From Pelagicoccus sp. SDUM812003 (GTDB lineage Bacteria > Verrucomicrobiota > Verrucomicrobiia > Opitutales > Opitutaceae), in assembly GCF_031127815.1 (NCBI RefSeq), contig NZ_JARXHY010000019.1, positions 1 to 64,000 on the forward strand: DNA of 64,000 nt, given 5' to 3'. The position numbers and the translations under genes were made by a program. Position 1 is the first letter of the stretch; each line of letters starts with the position of its first letter. Below are positions 27,498 through 35,424 of the stretch, one piece after another. The notes under the pieces are model-generated. The model was not told the DNA's origin. It was given only the letters and a program-made list of their open reading frames with translations, and ran no database searches.

Positions 27498-28001
27498 CTA
27501 CGAAGGCTCCTCACCTCTCTCAAGCCAGGCGCGCCCTTTGTTCAAATAATAAAACGCCATCCCGACGCAGCCGAGCGCTGCGATGGTCAGAGCGAGGACG
27601 TAAACGGCTCGCACGTAGCCCGGCAGATTGTCCCGGAGCATCTGCGCGGTTTCCGCAGGGTACAAGCTGAGCAACTCCTGGACTGAAGGCTCATCCAAAA
27701 CAGTCGCCACCGCTTCGGGGTCGAAGATCCAAAGCTGCCAGCCGATATAAGTTCCCACGCTCACCGCCAGAGCGATCTGATTCCAAAACAGGCGCCAGAG
27801 AAACCTCTCGCTCCCCTGAGCGAAAAACTGCGATCGAGCGCCCAGCTCGATAGATCCATGCGCGATGAGGGCCACCCCCACAAGAAACCCAGCGAGAGAC
27901 CAGCCGAGAGCCGCCATCGCAAGGGAGATCAGTCCAAACAGCGCCAGCGACGCGCCGCTCAGGGCCGATACGAAACCCAGCATGCCTTTTGCCCGACTCA
28001 T
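27498..28001 (-). CDS. Membrane protein of unknown function
   Basis: Protein of 167 residues with four predicted membrane segments: about 8-30, 35-55, about 72-95, and about 130-152 (YVRAVYVLALTIAALGCVGMAFYYL). A soluble loop of about 35 residues lies between TM3 and TM4. A GTG at 28014-28016 overlapping the thioesterase stop as GTGA would add five residues; I use the ATG at 28001 with GAGTGAGG upstream. It is almost certainly co-transcribed with the thioesterase gene. No family recognised. Confidence 0.7.
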   Translation of the reverse strand: MSRAKGMLGFVSALSGASLALFGLISLAMAALGWSLAGFLVGVALIAHGSIELGARSQFFAQGSERFLWRLFWNQIALAVSVGTYIGWQLWIFDPEAVATVLDEPSVQELLSLYPAETAQMLRDNLPGYVRAVYVLALTIAALGCVGMAFYYLNKGRAWLERGEEPS

Positions 28002-28012
28002 GTCGCTTCGCC

Positions 28013-28495
28013 TCACTCCCCCGGCTGCAGGCGCCTGAAGCGGGCCGCTTTCATGGCCTCGGGACTGGCCACTTCGATCTTCTCTAAAAGCGCTTCCTGC
28101 AAGTCCAAGGCCTTCATGGACTGCTCCGGTACGTCAAACCCCGCATACACGCTGGTCATCTCGCCCTTGGCGAGCGGCTCCATTTCGCCACCATCTAGGC
28201 GTTTGCGAAAGCGAAAGAAATATACCACCGCCTTAGGCTTTATCTCCTTCACAAACAGATGGCAATCGAAGCGCTCACCATAACGAATGGGGCTATGATA
28301 CTCGCAGCTGGCTCGCACCCGCGGCCAGCCCCAGAAACGCTCGCCCTCCTGCACGACCGGAGCGACCCCCAGCGACTTGAGAAATGCGTGCTCGGTCATC
28401 TCCATCCATCGAAAGAAGTTGGAAAAGTGGGCGATGCCCGCCATATCCGTTTCGTGGAAAGCCAACTCCTTCTCTAGCGTAAAATCCGATGCCAT
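28013..28495 (-). CDS. Hotdog-fold acyl-CoA thioesterase (4HBT/YbgC-like)
   Basis: Protein of 160 residues with the 4-hydroxybenzoyl-CoA thioesterase pattern: HETDMAGIAHFSNFFRWMEMTEHAFL at about 14-39 (Asp17 in the position of the catalytic acid), then SPIRYGERFDCHL and VYFFRFRK strands. Such enzymes hydrolyse acyl-CoA or act in lipid or cofactor metabolism; the substrate cannot be told here. It is cytoplasmic, the first gene of a two-gene unit with the membrane protein, and divergent from the HDOD gene. Confidence 0.85.
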   Translation of the reverse strand: MASDFTLEKELAFHETDMAGIAHFSNFFRWMEMTEHAFLKSLGVAPVVQEGERFWGWPRVRASCEYHSPIRYGERFDCHLFVKEIKPKAVVYFFRFRKRLDGGEMEPLAKGEMTSVYAGFDVPEQSMKALDLQEALLEKIEVASPEAMKAARFRRLQPGE

Positions 28496-28654
28496 CGCCC
28501 AGCATCATTCCGAGCCACTTGTAAAATACAAGCGGGATCCTGCGAGAGCCCCTCTGCAACACCGCGAGCCGCCCTGAAAATTAGCCTCCAAACCCGCGAC
28601 CGCAACCTACAGTCGCCCGCTGCAAAACCGATTTATCCGCTTAGAAAAACCACT

Positions 28655-29497
28655 ATGAACACCATTTCGCCCATCGATCTCAAAAACGCCGCGAAACAGC
28701 TGCCCCCCTCCCCGCGCATTTTCGGCAAATTGGGCAGACTCCTCAAGGACCCCGAGACCGACCTCAACGACATCACCAACCTGGTAAATGCCGACTCCTC
28801 GCTGACCGCTCAAGTGCTGCGCCTCAGCAATAGCGCCATGTACTCCATGGGCATGTCCGTCGACACCTTGGAGGAAGCCATCAATCGCATCGGCTTCCGC
28901 GAGCTCTACAAGCTCGTAGGCATCGCGGCCAGCAGCCAGATTTTCTCCGAACACAACGCCACCTACAACATCTCCGGCGCCGCCTTGTGGGAAAACTCCC
29001 TCGCCTGCAGCATCGGCATGGAGCTGCTCGCCCGCAAGACCGGCATGGACGAGCAGGAGGCCTACACCATCGGCCTGCTGCGCAACATGGGCAAGATGGT
29101 CATCAACCACTGCGTTCAGGACGACGAGCGCTTCCCGCGCTACGAAGCGAGCAACACCCAGCCGCTCATCGATTGGGAGGAGAGCAACTTTGGCATCACC
29201 AACCCATCGGTCGCCGGCTTCATTCTCGTATCCTGGAACTTCACCGAGGAAAGCTCCCAAACGATTCAATACCAGTACACTCCCGAAGCCGCTCCGAGAA
29301 AGCTGCCGCTCATCGCCCTGCTCAACCTCTCCAACTGCCTAGCGGAGCGCATCGGACGCGGTATCCGTGGAGAGTCCGTGTACTGGGCCAATTGGCAGGA
29401 ACAGCTGCCCCGCACCGGGCTGTCCACCGAGGAGCTTGATGAAACGGAAACCGAGCTAGTGCAGACCTTGGAAAAAGTGGTGCACGCCTTCGACTAG
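28655..29497 (+). CDS. HDOD-domain signalling protein
   Basis: Protein of 280 residues consisting almost entirely of an HDOD domain (about 12-210), a relative of HD phosphohydrolases lacking the metal ligands. Visible patterns are LPPSPRIFGKL, LVNADSSLTAQVLRLSNSAMYSM, LEEAINRIGFRELYKLVGIAA and EQEAYTIGLLRNMGKMVINH. HDOD proteins act in regulation of chemotaxis, development or stress, as scaffolds. No other domain is fused. It is the only gene of its strand here and is convergent with the acidic protein gene. Confidence 0.88.
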   Translation: MNTISPIDLKNAAKQLPPSPRIFGKLGRLLKDPETDLNDITNLVNADSSLTAQVLRLSNSAMYSMGMSVDTLEEAINRIGFRELYKLVGIAASSQIFSEHNATYNISGAALWENSLACSIGMELLARKTGMDEQEAYTIGLLRNMGKMVINHCVQDDERFPRYEASNTQPLIDWEESNFGITNPSVAGFILVSWNFTEESSQTIQYQYTPEAAPRKLPLIALLNLSNCLAERIGRGIRGESVYWANWQEQLPRTGLSTEELDETETELVQTLEKVVHAFD

Positions 29498-29546
29498 GAT
29501 CTGGGCGAATCAGCGCGATCCCCGAGAGGACCGTGGCTGCCACGCC

Positions 29547-30197
29547 TCACTTTTCCTCCTCGTCCTCCTCGGATTCCTCTTCGTTCATCTGACGAATCAG
29601 CTCGCTCGGGTCGACGTCGTCATCCCCGCCGGCGTTCGCCTGGGCGAAAACGTCCTCCGGGTTGAAGCCCATGTCAGCCTCACTGTCGTCGTCGCCCGCC
29701 AGGATGCCCGAAGTGTCGATGTCTTCGTAGTCGTCGTCCTCGGATTGAGGCTCCGAGTCGCTTTTGGAGCTTGGCGGAGGCTCGCTTCGCGCCGAACCGC
29801 CTTCTAAGCTCGGCCCACCGCCTTCGATAGCGCCCCCGCCTTCGTTGATTTTCAGCAGCAAGGTGTCGCGCGAGAAGTTGAGCACCTTGTCGGCCAAGGC
29901 GGGCAGCTTCCAGATCTCCGGAGAGACCACGACCTCTTCCATTCGCTTGTCAGAACCGACGATGTTCACGAAGTACTGGATGCACTCCCCTTGCTCGCTT
30001 TTCATCACCGCTTTGATGCGCACGATCATCCAGGGAGGCGTGTCCTTTTCCGCCTTGTACACGTAGAGATCGGTCTGCTTGCCGCCAAGGTCCACGAAGC
30101 GGGTGAAACGCATCGGATAGCCCCCACCCCAATCATCGATAAACTTCTTGAGCTCTGATTCGATCGCCGCGGCGATCTCGATCGTGTGTACTTTCAT
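29547..30197 (-). CDS. Unknown protein with acidic, disordered C-terminal tail
   Basis: Protein of 216 residues. Residues 1-115 look like a compact alpha/beta domain (IESELKKFIDDWGGGYPMRFTRFVDLGG at the front, then WMIVRIKAVMK and VVVSPEIWKLPALADKVLNF). Residues 116-150 are a Gly/Ser/Pro linker, and the rest is strongly Asp/Glu-rich, ending in EEESEEDEEEK. No family recognised. It is the last gene of the minus-strand unit starting at nupC, 47 bases after the small membrane protein. Confidence 0.65.
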   Translation of the reverse strand: MKVHTIEIAAAIESELKKFIDDWGGGYPMRFTRFVDLGGKQTDLYVYKAEKDTPPWMIVRIKAVMKSEQGECIQYFVNIVGSDKRMEEVVVSPEIWKLPALADKVLNFSRDTLLLKINEGGGAIEGGGPSLEGGSARSEPPPSSKSDSEPQSEDDDYEDIDTSGILAGDDDSEADMGFNPEDVFAQANAGGDDDVDPSELIRQMNEEESEEDEEEK

Positions 30198-30244
30198 AGA
30201 GAAAACCTTCTCGGACCCAACAATGACTCGCAGGCGATTGCAAC

Positions 30245-30631
30245 CTAGGATTTGCGAGCGCGCTTAGCGTCCATCTCCGCCACGAAGCGACTCACGATAT
30301 CCGCCGAGAGCTCCATCAGGTCCACCTCGGATTCCATCTGAGAAACCTTTTTCGGGCGCCCGTGGATCGCATATCCAATATTGAAACAGCCGACCAGCAC
30401 CGGCGTGAAGGAAATGGCCATGTTGCGAAGTTCCGTGTGCGTCCAGATTCCAAATACAGTGAATGCCAAGCCGATCACCACGTAAAACCACTGCAGCGGC
30501 GGCGATATGGTTCTGACCTTGAGCGAGCGCAAGTCGTCGGCCGTGATGGGCGTACCCTTTTGATCAATACGTCGCTTGCAAAGATCGATGCCTGCCTTGA
30601 CTATTCGTTTCTCGATGTAGGAGCTGCCCAT
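30245..30631 (-). CDS. Small two-TM membrane protein of unknown function
   Basis: Protein of 128 residues with two membrane segments (about 47-65, WFYVVIGLAFTVFGIWTH, and about 71-90, AISFTPVLVGCFNIGYAI) and charged ends. The ATG at 30631 is preferred to a TTG nine bases upstream. Only 9 bases separate it from the GNAT gene upstream, so it belongs to the nucleoside operon by position. No family recognised. Confidence 0.65.
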   Translation of the reverse strand: MGSSYIEKRIVKAGIDLCKRRIDQKGTPITADDLRSLKVRTISPPLQWFYVVIGLAFTVFGIWTHTELRNMAISFTPVLVGCFNIGYAIHGRPKKVSQMESEVDLMELSADIVSRFVAEMDAKRARKS

Positions 30632-30640
30632 AGAAACCAA

Positions 30641-31204
30641 TCAATAGCCTGGACCTCGCAAGTCAACTCGACCTTCCAGCCATAGCTCCACCTCTCCATA
30701 GACCATGACGTACGCATCCCACCATGGAGACGCTTCCGGATCCTGACTGGAGAAGGAATTAACAAAGCGATTCTGGACCAGTTTCGCTCCCAGTTTCCGA
30801 TAGAAATCCGGAACGCCGGTTTGGAAGAGGCACCAGCGAAAGCCATCTTCCCGCATGCGGGCGAACGCGTCCTCCACCACCAGGCGGCCGTAGCCTTTCC
30901 CTCTCAGAGCCGGATCGCTGCAAACGCTCGCCAAAGCGAGCACCTTTTCCCGGCGTTCGCCGTCAAGGAACGCGATCTCGCGGGCGAAACTTCGGCTGAC
31001 CGCCGCCAATTCGCCATGCAGCTCCACCAGATGAAACGCTTCGCTCTCTCGTTCTCCCGGCGTGGGCGACCATCGATCCGCGAAGCGCTGCTCAAACGAG
31101 CGCTCCGTGGCGCCCTTCTGAGGCCAGACGCTCTGCCAGAGTTCCAAGACCGCAGCCTTGCGGCGGTCCGAGAGATCAGTCGCTTCGAGACGCGCGAGCT
31201 TCAT
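30641..31204 (-). CDS. GNAT-family N-acetyltransferase
   Basis: Protein of 187 residues with the acetyl-CoA-binding signature VCSDPALRGKGYGRLVVEDAF at about 93-113, which contains the RGKGYG loop, followed by the FQTGVPDFYRKLGA strand-helix typical of GNAT domains. The substrate is unknown. The ATG at 31202-31204 lies one base after the stop of the upstream deoxyribosyltransferase-like gene, so the two are tightly coupled; a longer reading would run back into that gene. Confidence 0.85.
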   Translation of the reverse strand: MKLARLEATDLSDRRKAAVLELWQSVWPQKGATERSFEQRFADRWSPTPGERESEAFHLVELHGELAAVSRSFAREIAFLDGERREKVLALASVCSDPALRGKGYGRLVVEDAFARMREDGFRWCLFQTGVPDFYRKLGAKLVQNRFVNSFSSQDPEASPWWDAYVMVYGEVELWLEGRVDLRGPGY

Positions 31205-31205
31205 G

Positions 31206-31778
31206 CTACATGCCCAGCAAGCGCTTGAGGGCCGTTTTTCGATCCGCCTCGAAGTCCACCTCCACCGGATCCATCGCGATCGCTTCATCCAGGGCCTCTA
31301 TGGTCATCTGAGCCAGTTCGTCGATCGCCAGCTCCGACGCCTTGACGCCACCGATCGATCGATGATCGCGCTTGATGTAAAGCGACATGGCATCGACCAC
31401 CAGAGAGCTTGTCCTAGGATAGAAACTACACATCAGATTCCACGGCTCAGCGTTTCGATCGCCACCGCGACGAAAGTCCGTACGCAACAGCACGCTTGGG
31501 ATATCGGCGAACTTGGCCGCCATGAACTCGGCCACCGTGCCGGAATCCAGCTCCGAGCCATCGAATTGAAAGACTGCGGCGTCGCAGCCGAGCAAGCCCT
31601 CGAAATCGCTATCTCGGATCGATTTCGCATCCAGTTCCGGCGGCTCGTAGTCCTGCGGCAAATACATAGCGTAGCGACCTTCGGATCGCTCTTCTATCCT
31701 TTGGCCCAACAGGGCGTTTCCCGCCAAATGTCGCAGGTCGAAGAGACAGCCTGCCAAATAAACGTTTTTCGTATCCAT
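31206..31778 (-). CDS. Nucleoside 2-deoxyribosyltransferase-like protein
   Basis: Protein of 190 residues. It starts KNVYLAGCLFD, the first strand and binding loop of the family, and has RDSDFEGLLGCDAAVFQFDGSELDSGTVAEFMAAKF (given as a pattern at about 78-113) with the catalytic-type Glu in DSGTVAEF, then a strand like IPSVLLRTDFR. The family exchanges bases between deoxynucleosides or cleaves their glycosidic bond. The gene is placed 11 bases after a concentrative nucleoside transporter, which supports nucleoside salvage. The start at the ATG 31776-31778 is chosen because residues upstream are antisense-like and fall within nupC. Confidence 0.8.
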   Translation of the reverse strand: MDTKNVYLAGCLFDLRHLAGNALLGQRIEERSEGRYAMYLPQDYEPPELDAKSIRDSDFEGLLGCDAAVFQFDGSELDSGTVAEFMAAKFADIPSVLLRTDFRRGGDRNAEPWNLMCSFYPRTSSLVVDAMSLYIKRDHRSIGGVKASELAIDELAQMTIEALDEAIAMDPVEVDFEADRKTALKRLLGM

Positions 31779-31789
31779 GAGATGAATTC

Positions 31790-33094
31790 CTAATAGATGC
31801 CTGATTGGATCGTCGAGGCGATGATGGCGGTGAGGTAGCAGGCGACCATGCCGCCGACCAGGGCGCGAAATCCGTAGCGTAGCAGGTTGCCGCGCTGGCT
31901 CGGCTCCAAGGCCGATATTCCGCCAACTTGGATGCCGATGGATGCGATGTTGGCGAAGCCGCAAAGAGCGTAGGTCAGAATCAAAATCGACTTTCCATCT
32001 TCGAGCGCTCCACCGCTTTTAAGCTCCGCGAAATGCAGATAGGCGAAGAGCTCGTTGAAGACAAGCCGCTCCCCAAGCAACTGCCCCACCACCAGAAGAT
32101 CCCCGTTGGGCACCCCAAGCAGCCAGGCGAACGGGGCGCTCGCCACGCCGATGATGAAACTGAAGTCGAAGGCGTCGAACTTTCCATCGGTCGCCGAAGC
32201 GACCCAGGCATTGAGTCCGGTCCACTCGCCGATCCACGACCCGATGGCGTAATCGAGCAAGGCGACCAGCCCGGTGAAAGCGATCAGCATGGCCGCCACG
32301 TTCAGAGCCAGCTTGAGGCCATCCGAGGTCCCCTTGGTGGCGGCATCGAGCAAATCGTCGTACTCCTTTTCCTTGGGAAAGGCGACCTGTCCATCCACGC
32401 TTTCCGTCTGCGGAGCGATGATCTTGGCCGCCACCAGGGCCGCCGGAGCGCTGAGAATGGAAGCGGTCAGCAAATGCTTGCCGAAAGCCTCCACCTGAGC
32501 CGGGTCATCGCCCCCTAGGGCCGACATGTAGATGGCCAGCACGCCTCCCGCGATCGTCGCCATCCCGCCCGTCATGAGCGAGTTGATCTCGGAACGCGTC
32601 ATGTTTTTCAAATACGGTCTCACCACCAGAGGCGCTTCGGTCTGCCCGATGAAAACATTGGCTGCAGCGGCCAGACTCTCCGCCCCCGAAAGCTTCAAGG
32701 CCTTGCTGAGCAGCCAGGCGAAGACGTAGACGATCACTTGCAGGACCTTCAAATGATATAGGATGGCGGAAAAGGCGGAGAAGAACACGATCGCCGAAAG
32801 CACCGTCCAGGCCATGCCGAAGACCGGTACGTCGCTCGGCATGCTGCCGAAAACCATCTCCGCCCCATCGTCGCTGAATCCGATCAAGCGACGGAAGAAA
32901 CTGGATACAGCCGCCACGCCCGCGTGAATGAAAGGCACCTTCAGTATCAGCAAAGCCAGTACAATTTGCAGGGCGATTCCCGAACCCACCAGCTTCCAGT
33001 CGATGCGACGCCGATCCTCGCTAACGAACCAGCAAAGCGAGAGCAGCCCCGCTATTCCAATCAGTGCCCGAAGAAGCGTCAAAAGCGTATCCAT
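31790..33094 (-). CDS. nupC: Concentrative nucleoside transporter (NupC/CNT family)
   Basis: Protein of 434 residues with about 10 membrane segments and the CNT hallmarks FIGQTEAPLVVRPYL, MTRSEINSLMTGGMATIAGGVLA and the VFNELFAYLHF motif. It imports nucleosides with Na+ or H+ across the inner membrane. The ATG at 33094 has AAAGGAG five to six bases upstream, so the longer in-frame start is rejected. It heads an operon with the deoxyribosyltransferase-like protein, GNAT, the small membrane protein and the acidic protein. A short inverted repeat GTCCTTG/CAAGGAC lies about 200 bases upstream. Confidence 0.93.
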   Translation of the reverse strand: MDTLLTLLRALIGIAGLLSLCWFVSEDRRRIDWKLVGSGIALQIVLALLILKVPFIHAGVAAVSSFFRRLIGFSDDGAEMVFGSMPSDVPVFGMAWTVLSAIVFFSAFSAILYHLKVLQVIVYVFAWLLSKALKLSGAESLAAAANVFIGQTEAPLVVRPYLKNMTRSEINSLMTGGMATIAGGVLAIYMSALGGDDPAQVEAFGKHLLTASILSAPAALVAAKIIAPQTESVDGQVAFPKEKEYDDLLDAATKGTSDGLKLALNVAAMLIAFTGLVALLDYAIGSWIGEWTGLNAWVASATDGKFDAFDFSFIIGVASAPFAWLLGVPNGDLLVVGQLLGERLVFNELFAYLHFAELKSGGALEDGKSILILTYALCGFANIASIGIQVGGISALEPSQRGNLLRYGFRALVGGMVACYLTAIIASTIQSGIY

Positions 33095-33525
33095 CGGGGC
33101 TCCTTTCTGTTCGGGCCCAGACCTATCCGCAACCTCAAAACCCCGTTCCATACAGAAAGCTACGGGATTGACGGCGCCAGCTCCGGAAACAGGCGAGCCG
33201 GTCGATCGAAACGACCGCCGGCTCGAAGGGTCGACTCCCGGAAACTCCGCTTTCGAAGAGTGTCGGTAATCCGTTTTTTTCTAGTCTAAAGGTCCTTGAG
33301 TCTGACCAAGGACTACATCGGCAATTCCACGCGCTTTCTTGATCGTTTCGTGGCATCTTCCTTGCTCTAAGGGACCGGTATTAGGCGTTTACGCACGAAT
33401 CAGCGCCATTTCTTATACTACTGGGTGACGACCAGCCAAATCGCTGAACGGCATCTGATGCGTGCTTGTTATTTGAAGAGACAAGCGCTTCCTTTCAGAC
33501 ACGTTTCGAACCAAACGCAATCACC
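33095..33525. other. Divergent intergenic region nupC / malQ
   Basis: About 430 bases with no convincing gene. It must contain the nupC promoter on the minus strand and the malQ promoter on the plus strand. A 7-base inverted repeat GTCCTTG/CAAGGAC with an 8-base spacer lies at 33292-33313, and a run of seven T at 33274-33280. I cannot assign either a role. Confidence 0.4.
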
Positions 33526-35076
33526 GTGAAAGATCCATTGTTCAACTGGCTCGACCATCGAGCTGCTGGCGTTCTGCTGCACCCGACCTCGCTCCCTGGC
33601 GAATACGGCGTCGGCACCTTCAACAATCATTGCTTCGAGTTCATCGACTTCCTCGCCGAAGCTGGTTTCAAGTACTGGCAGATCTGCCCGCTCGGTCCCA
33701 CCAGCTACGGCGACTCCCCCTACCAGTCCTTCTCCTCCTTCGCGGGAAACCCGTATTTGATCTCGCTCAACGCCCTGGAAGCCAAGAGCTTGCTGGACCA
33801 CGAGATACTGGAGGAGCTAAAGATCCTGCCAAACGGGTTCGTGGACTACGGTGGATTGTTTATGAGCAAATGGCCCGTTCTGGACGCGGTCTACGAAACG
33901 TTCGTGCGCGGAAAGAAGAAAATCCGTCCCTACGGATCCTTCTCCGCCTACAAGAAGAAAAACGCCGATTGGCTGGAGCCCTACGCCTACTTCCAAGCGT
34001 TGAAGGGCCACTGCAAAGGCCAGCCCTGGTACCACTGGCCGGAGGACCTTCGCTCCTTCGCTTCAGCCGTAAAAAGCCCGCTACGCAAGAAGTTGGAGCG
34101 CGCGGTCGACGCCCAGATGTTCTATCAATACCTCTTCGAGGGCCAATGGAAGCTAGTGAGACGCTACGCCGAGACGCATGGCGTTTCCATCATCGGCGAC
34201 ATCCCCATCTTCGTAGCCCTCGACAGCGCCGACGTCTGGCAGAACCCGGAGTACTTCCAGCTCGATGGCAAAACCAGTCTCCCCACCGCGGTCGCGGGCT
34301 GTCCGCCAGACTACTTTTCCGACGACGGTCAGCTTTGGGGGAACCCGCTCTACGATTGGGACACCCTGGCCAAGGACGACTACTCCTGGTGGATCCGTCG
34401 CTTCAAGCGCTCCTTCGAGCTCTACGACGTGGTACGCATCGACCATTTCCGCGGATTCGATTCGTATTGGAGCATCCCCTACGGCTCCGAAACCGCCCGG
34501 ACGGGCGAATGGGTAGCCGGACCAGGCATCGATTTCTTCAAAGCCATCAAAAAGAAGATTCGAAACTGCAAGCTCATCGCAGAAGACCTGGGAGACCTCA
34601 CCGACGCGGTGCGCGAGCTGCGCCGCGACACGGGCCTGCCGGGCATGGCCATCCTGCAATTCGCTTTCGGAGGTGAAGGCGACAATTTCTACCTGCCTCA
34701 CAATCACCAGGCCAATTGCGTCCTGTATCCAGGCACTCACGACAACAACACCACCCTCGGCTGGTACGCGGAAGCTTCCGAGGAGGTGCGAGACCACGTG
34801 CGCCGTTACTTCAACATAGACGGATCCGAAGTCGGCTGGGACCTGCTGCGAAGCTGCTACAAGAGCGTCCCCCGACTGGCCATCGTACCCTTCCAAGACA
34901 TCCTCAGCCTCGGCTCGGAAGCTCGTTTCAACACGCCAGGCAACGCAGGCGGAAACTGGGGCTGGCGCTACCTGCCCCATCAGATCCGTGAGGTAAGAGG
35001 TGGCACGGCAGCCTATTTGAAAGAACTTTCAGAACTCTACTACCGCACCGGCCTGCCCGCGGTGAATACCATCTAG
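33526..35076 (+). CDS. malQ: 4-alpha-glucanotransferase (amylomaltase)
   Basis: Protein of 516 residues, standard for MalQ (GH77). It has RAAGVLLHPTSLPGEYGVG near the N-terminus, WQICPLGPTSYGDSPYQ, the catalytic-region motifs VVRIDHFRGF and KLIAEDLG, and YPGTHDNNTT. It rearranges maltodextrins by transferring glucan segments. The start chosen is the GTG at 33526, which begins just before the conserved N-terminus; a TTG at 33466 would add 20 residues. Phosphoglucomutase is at 50.8 kb, but no other glycogen or maltose gene is adjacent. Confidence 0.93.
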   Translation: MKDPLFNWLDHRAAGVLLHPTSLPGEYGVGTFNNHCFEFIDFLAEAGFKYWQICPLGPTSYGDSPYQSFSSFAGNPYLISLNALEAKSLLDHEILEELKILPNGFVDYGGLFMSKWPVLDAVYETFVRGKKKIRPYGSFSAYKKKNADWLEPYAYFQALKGHCKGQPWYHWPEDLRSFASAVKSPLRKKLERAVDAQMFYQYLFEGQWKLVRRYAETHGVSIIGDIPIFVALDSADVWQNPEYFQLDGKTSLPTAVAGCPPDYFSDDGQLWGNPLYDWDTLAKDDYSWWIRRFKRSFELYDVVRIDHFRGFDSYWSIPYGSETARTGEWVAGPGIDFFKAIKKKIRNCKLIAEDLGDLTDAVRELRRDTGLPGMAILQFAFGGEGDNFYLPHNHQANCVLYPGTHDNNTTLGWYAEASEEVRDHVRRYFNIDGSEVGWDLLRSCYKSVPRLAIVPFQDILSLGSEARFNTPGNAGGNWGWRYLPHQIREVRGGTAAYLKELSELYYRTGLPAVNTI

Positions 35077-35424
35077 ATTCTCCTGACGGAGGCGAAAATC
35101 GAAGCGTTCGAACCGCTTCAGTATTAGATACGCTTTTTTAGAATCTCTCGGCGGCGAAAGCACCTGATAGATCCCGATCGACTCGAAACGGCGCTTCCTG
35201 CAAAAAGCGTCCCTTTCGATTCCGTCTGTTATTAGGGTCAGAACCCTAGGTTCGTCATTAGCTGCGGCGCTGGCATCATTAGATCAGATAATTAATTACC
35301 CTTTTGTATTTTTTATCATCGTTATGTTCATCATTTTCCGCACACAGGACCGTATAAATTAATCTTATGCCACAAGCGCACTCTTGCCAGTGGCACGAAG
35401 AAGTAAATGAGAGCGGAGAGAACT
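35077..35424 (+). promoter_or_regulatory. A/T-rich leader upstream of pflB with inverted repeats
   Basis: About 350 bases between malQ and pflB. The first part has GAAGCG/CGCTTC (35101-35119), a weak possible malQ terminator. An inverted repeat TAGGGT-CAGA-ACCCTA lies at 35233-35248 and the palindrome TAATTAATTA at 35289-35298, within a block (about 35270-35370) much richer in A/T than the neighbouring genes. I do not find an FNR box (TTGAT-N4-ATCAA). TATAAATTAAT near 35352-35362 could be a -10 region, but the matching -35 is not clear. Confidence 0.45.
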
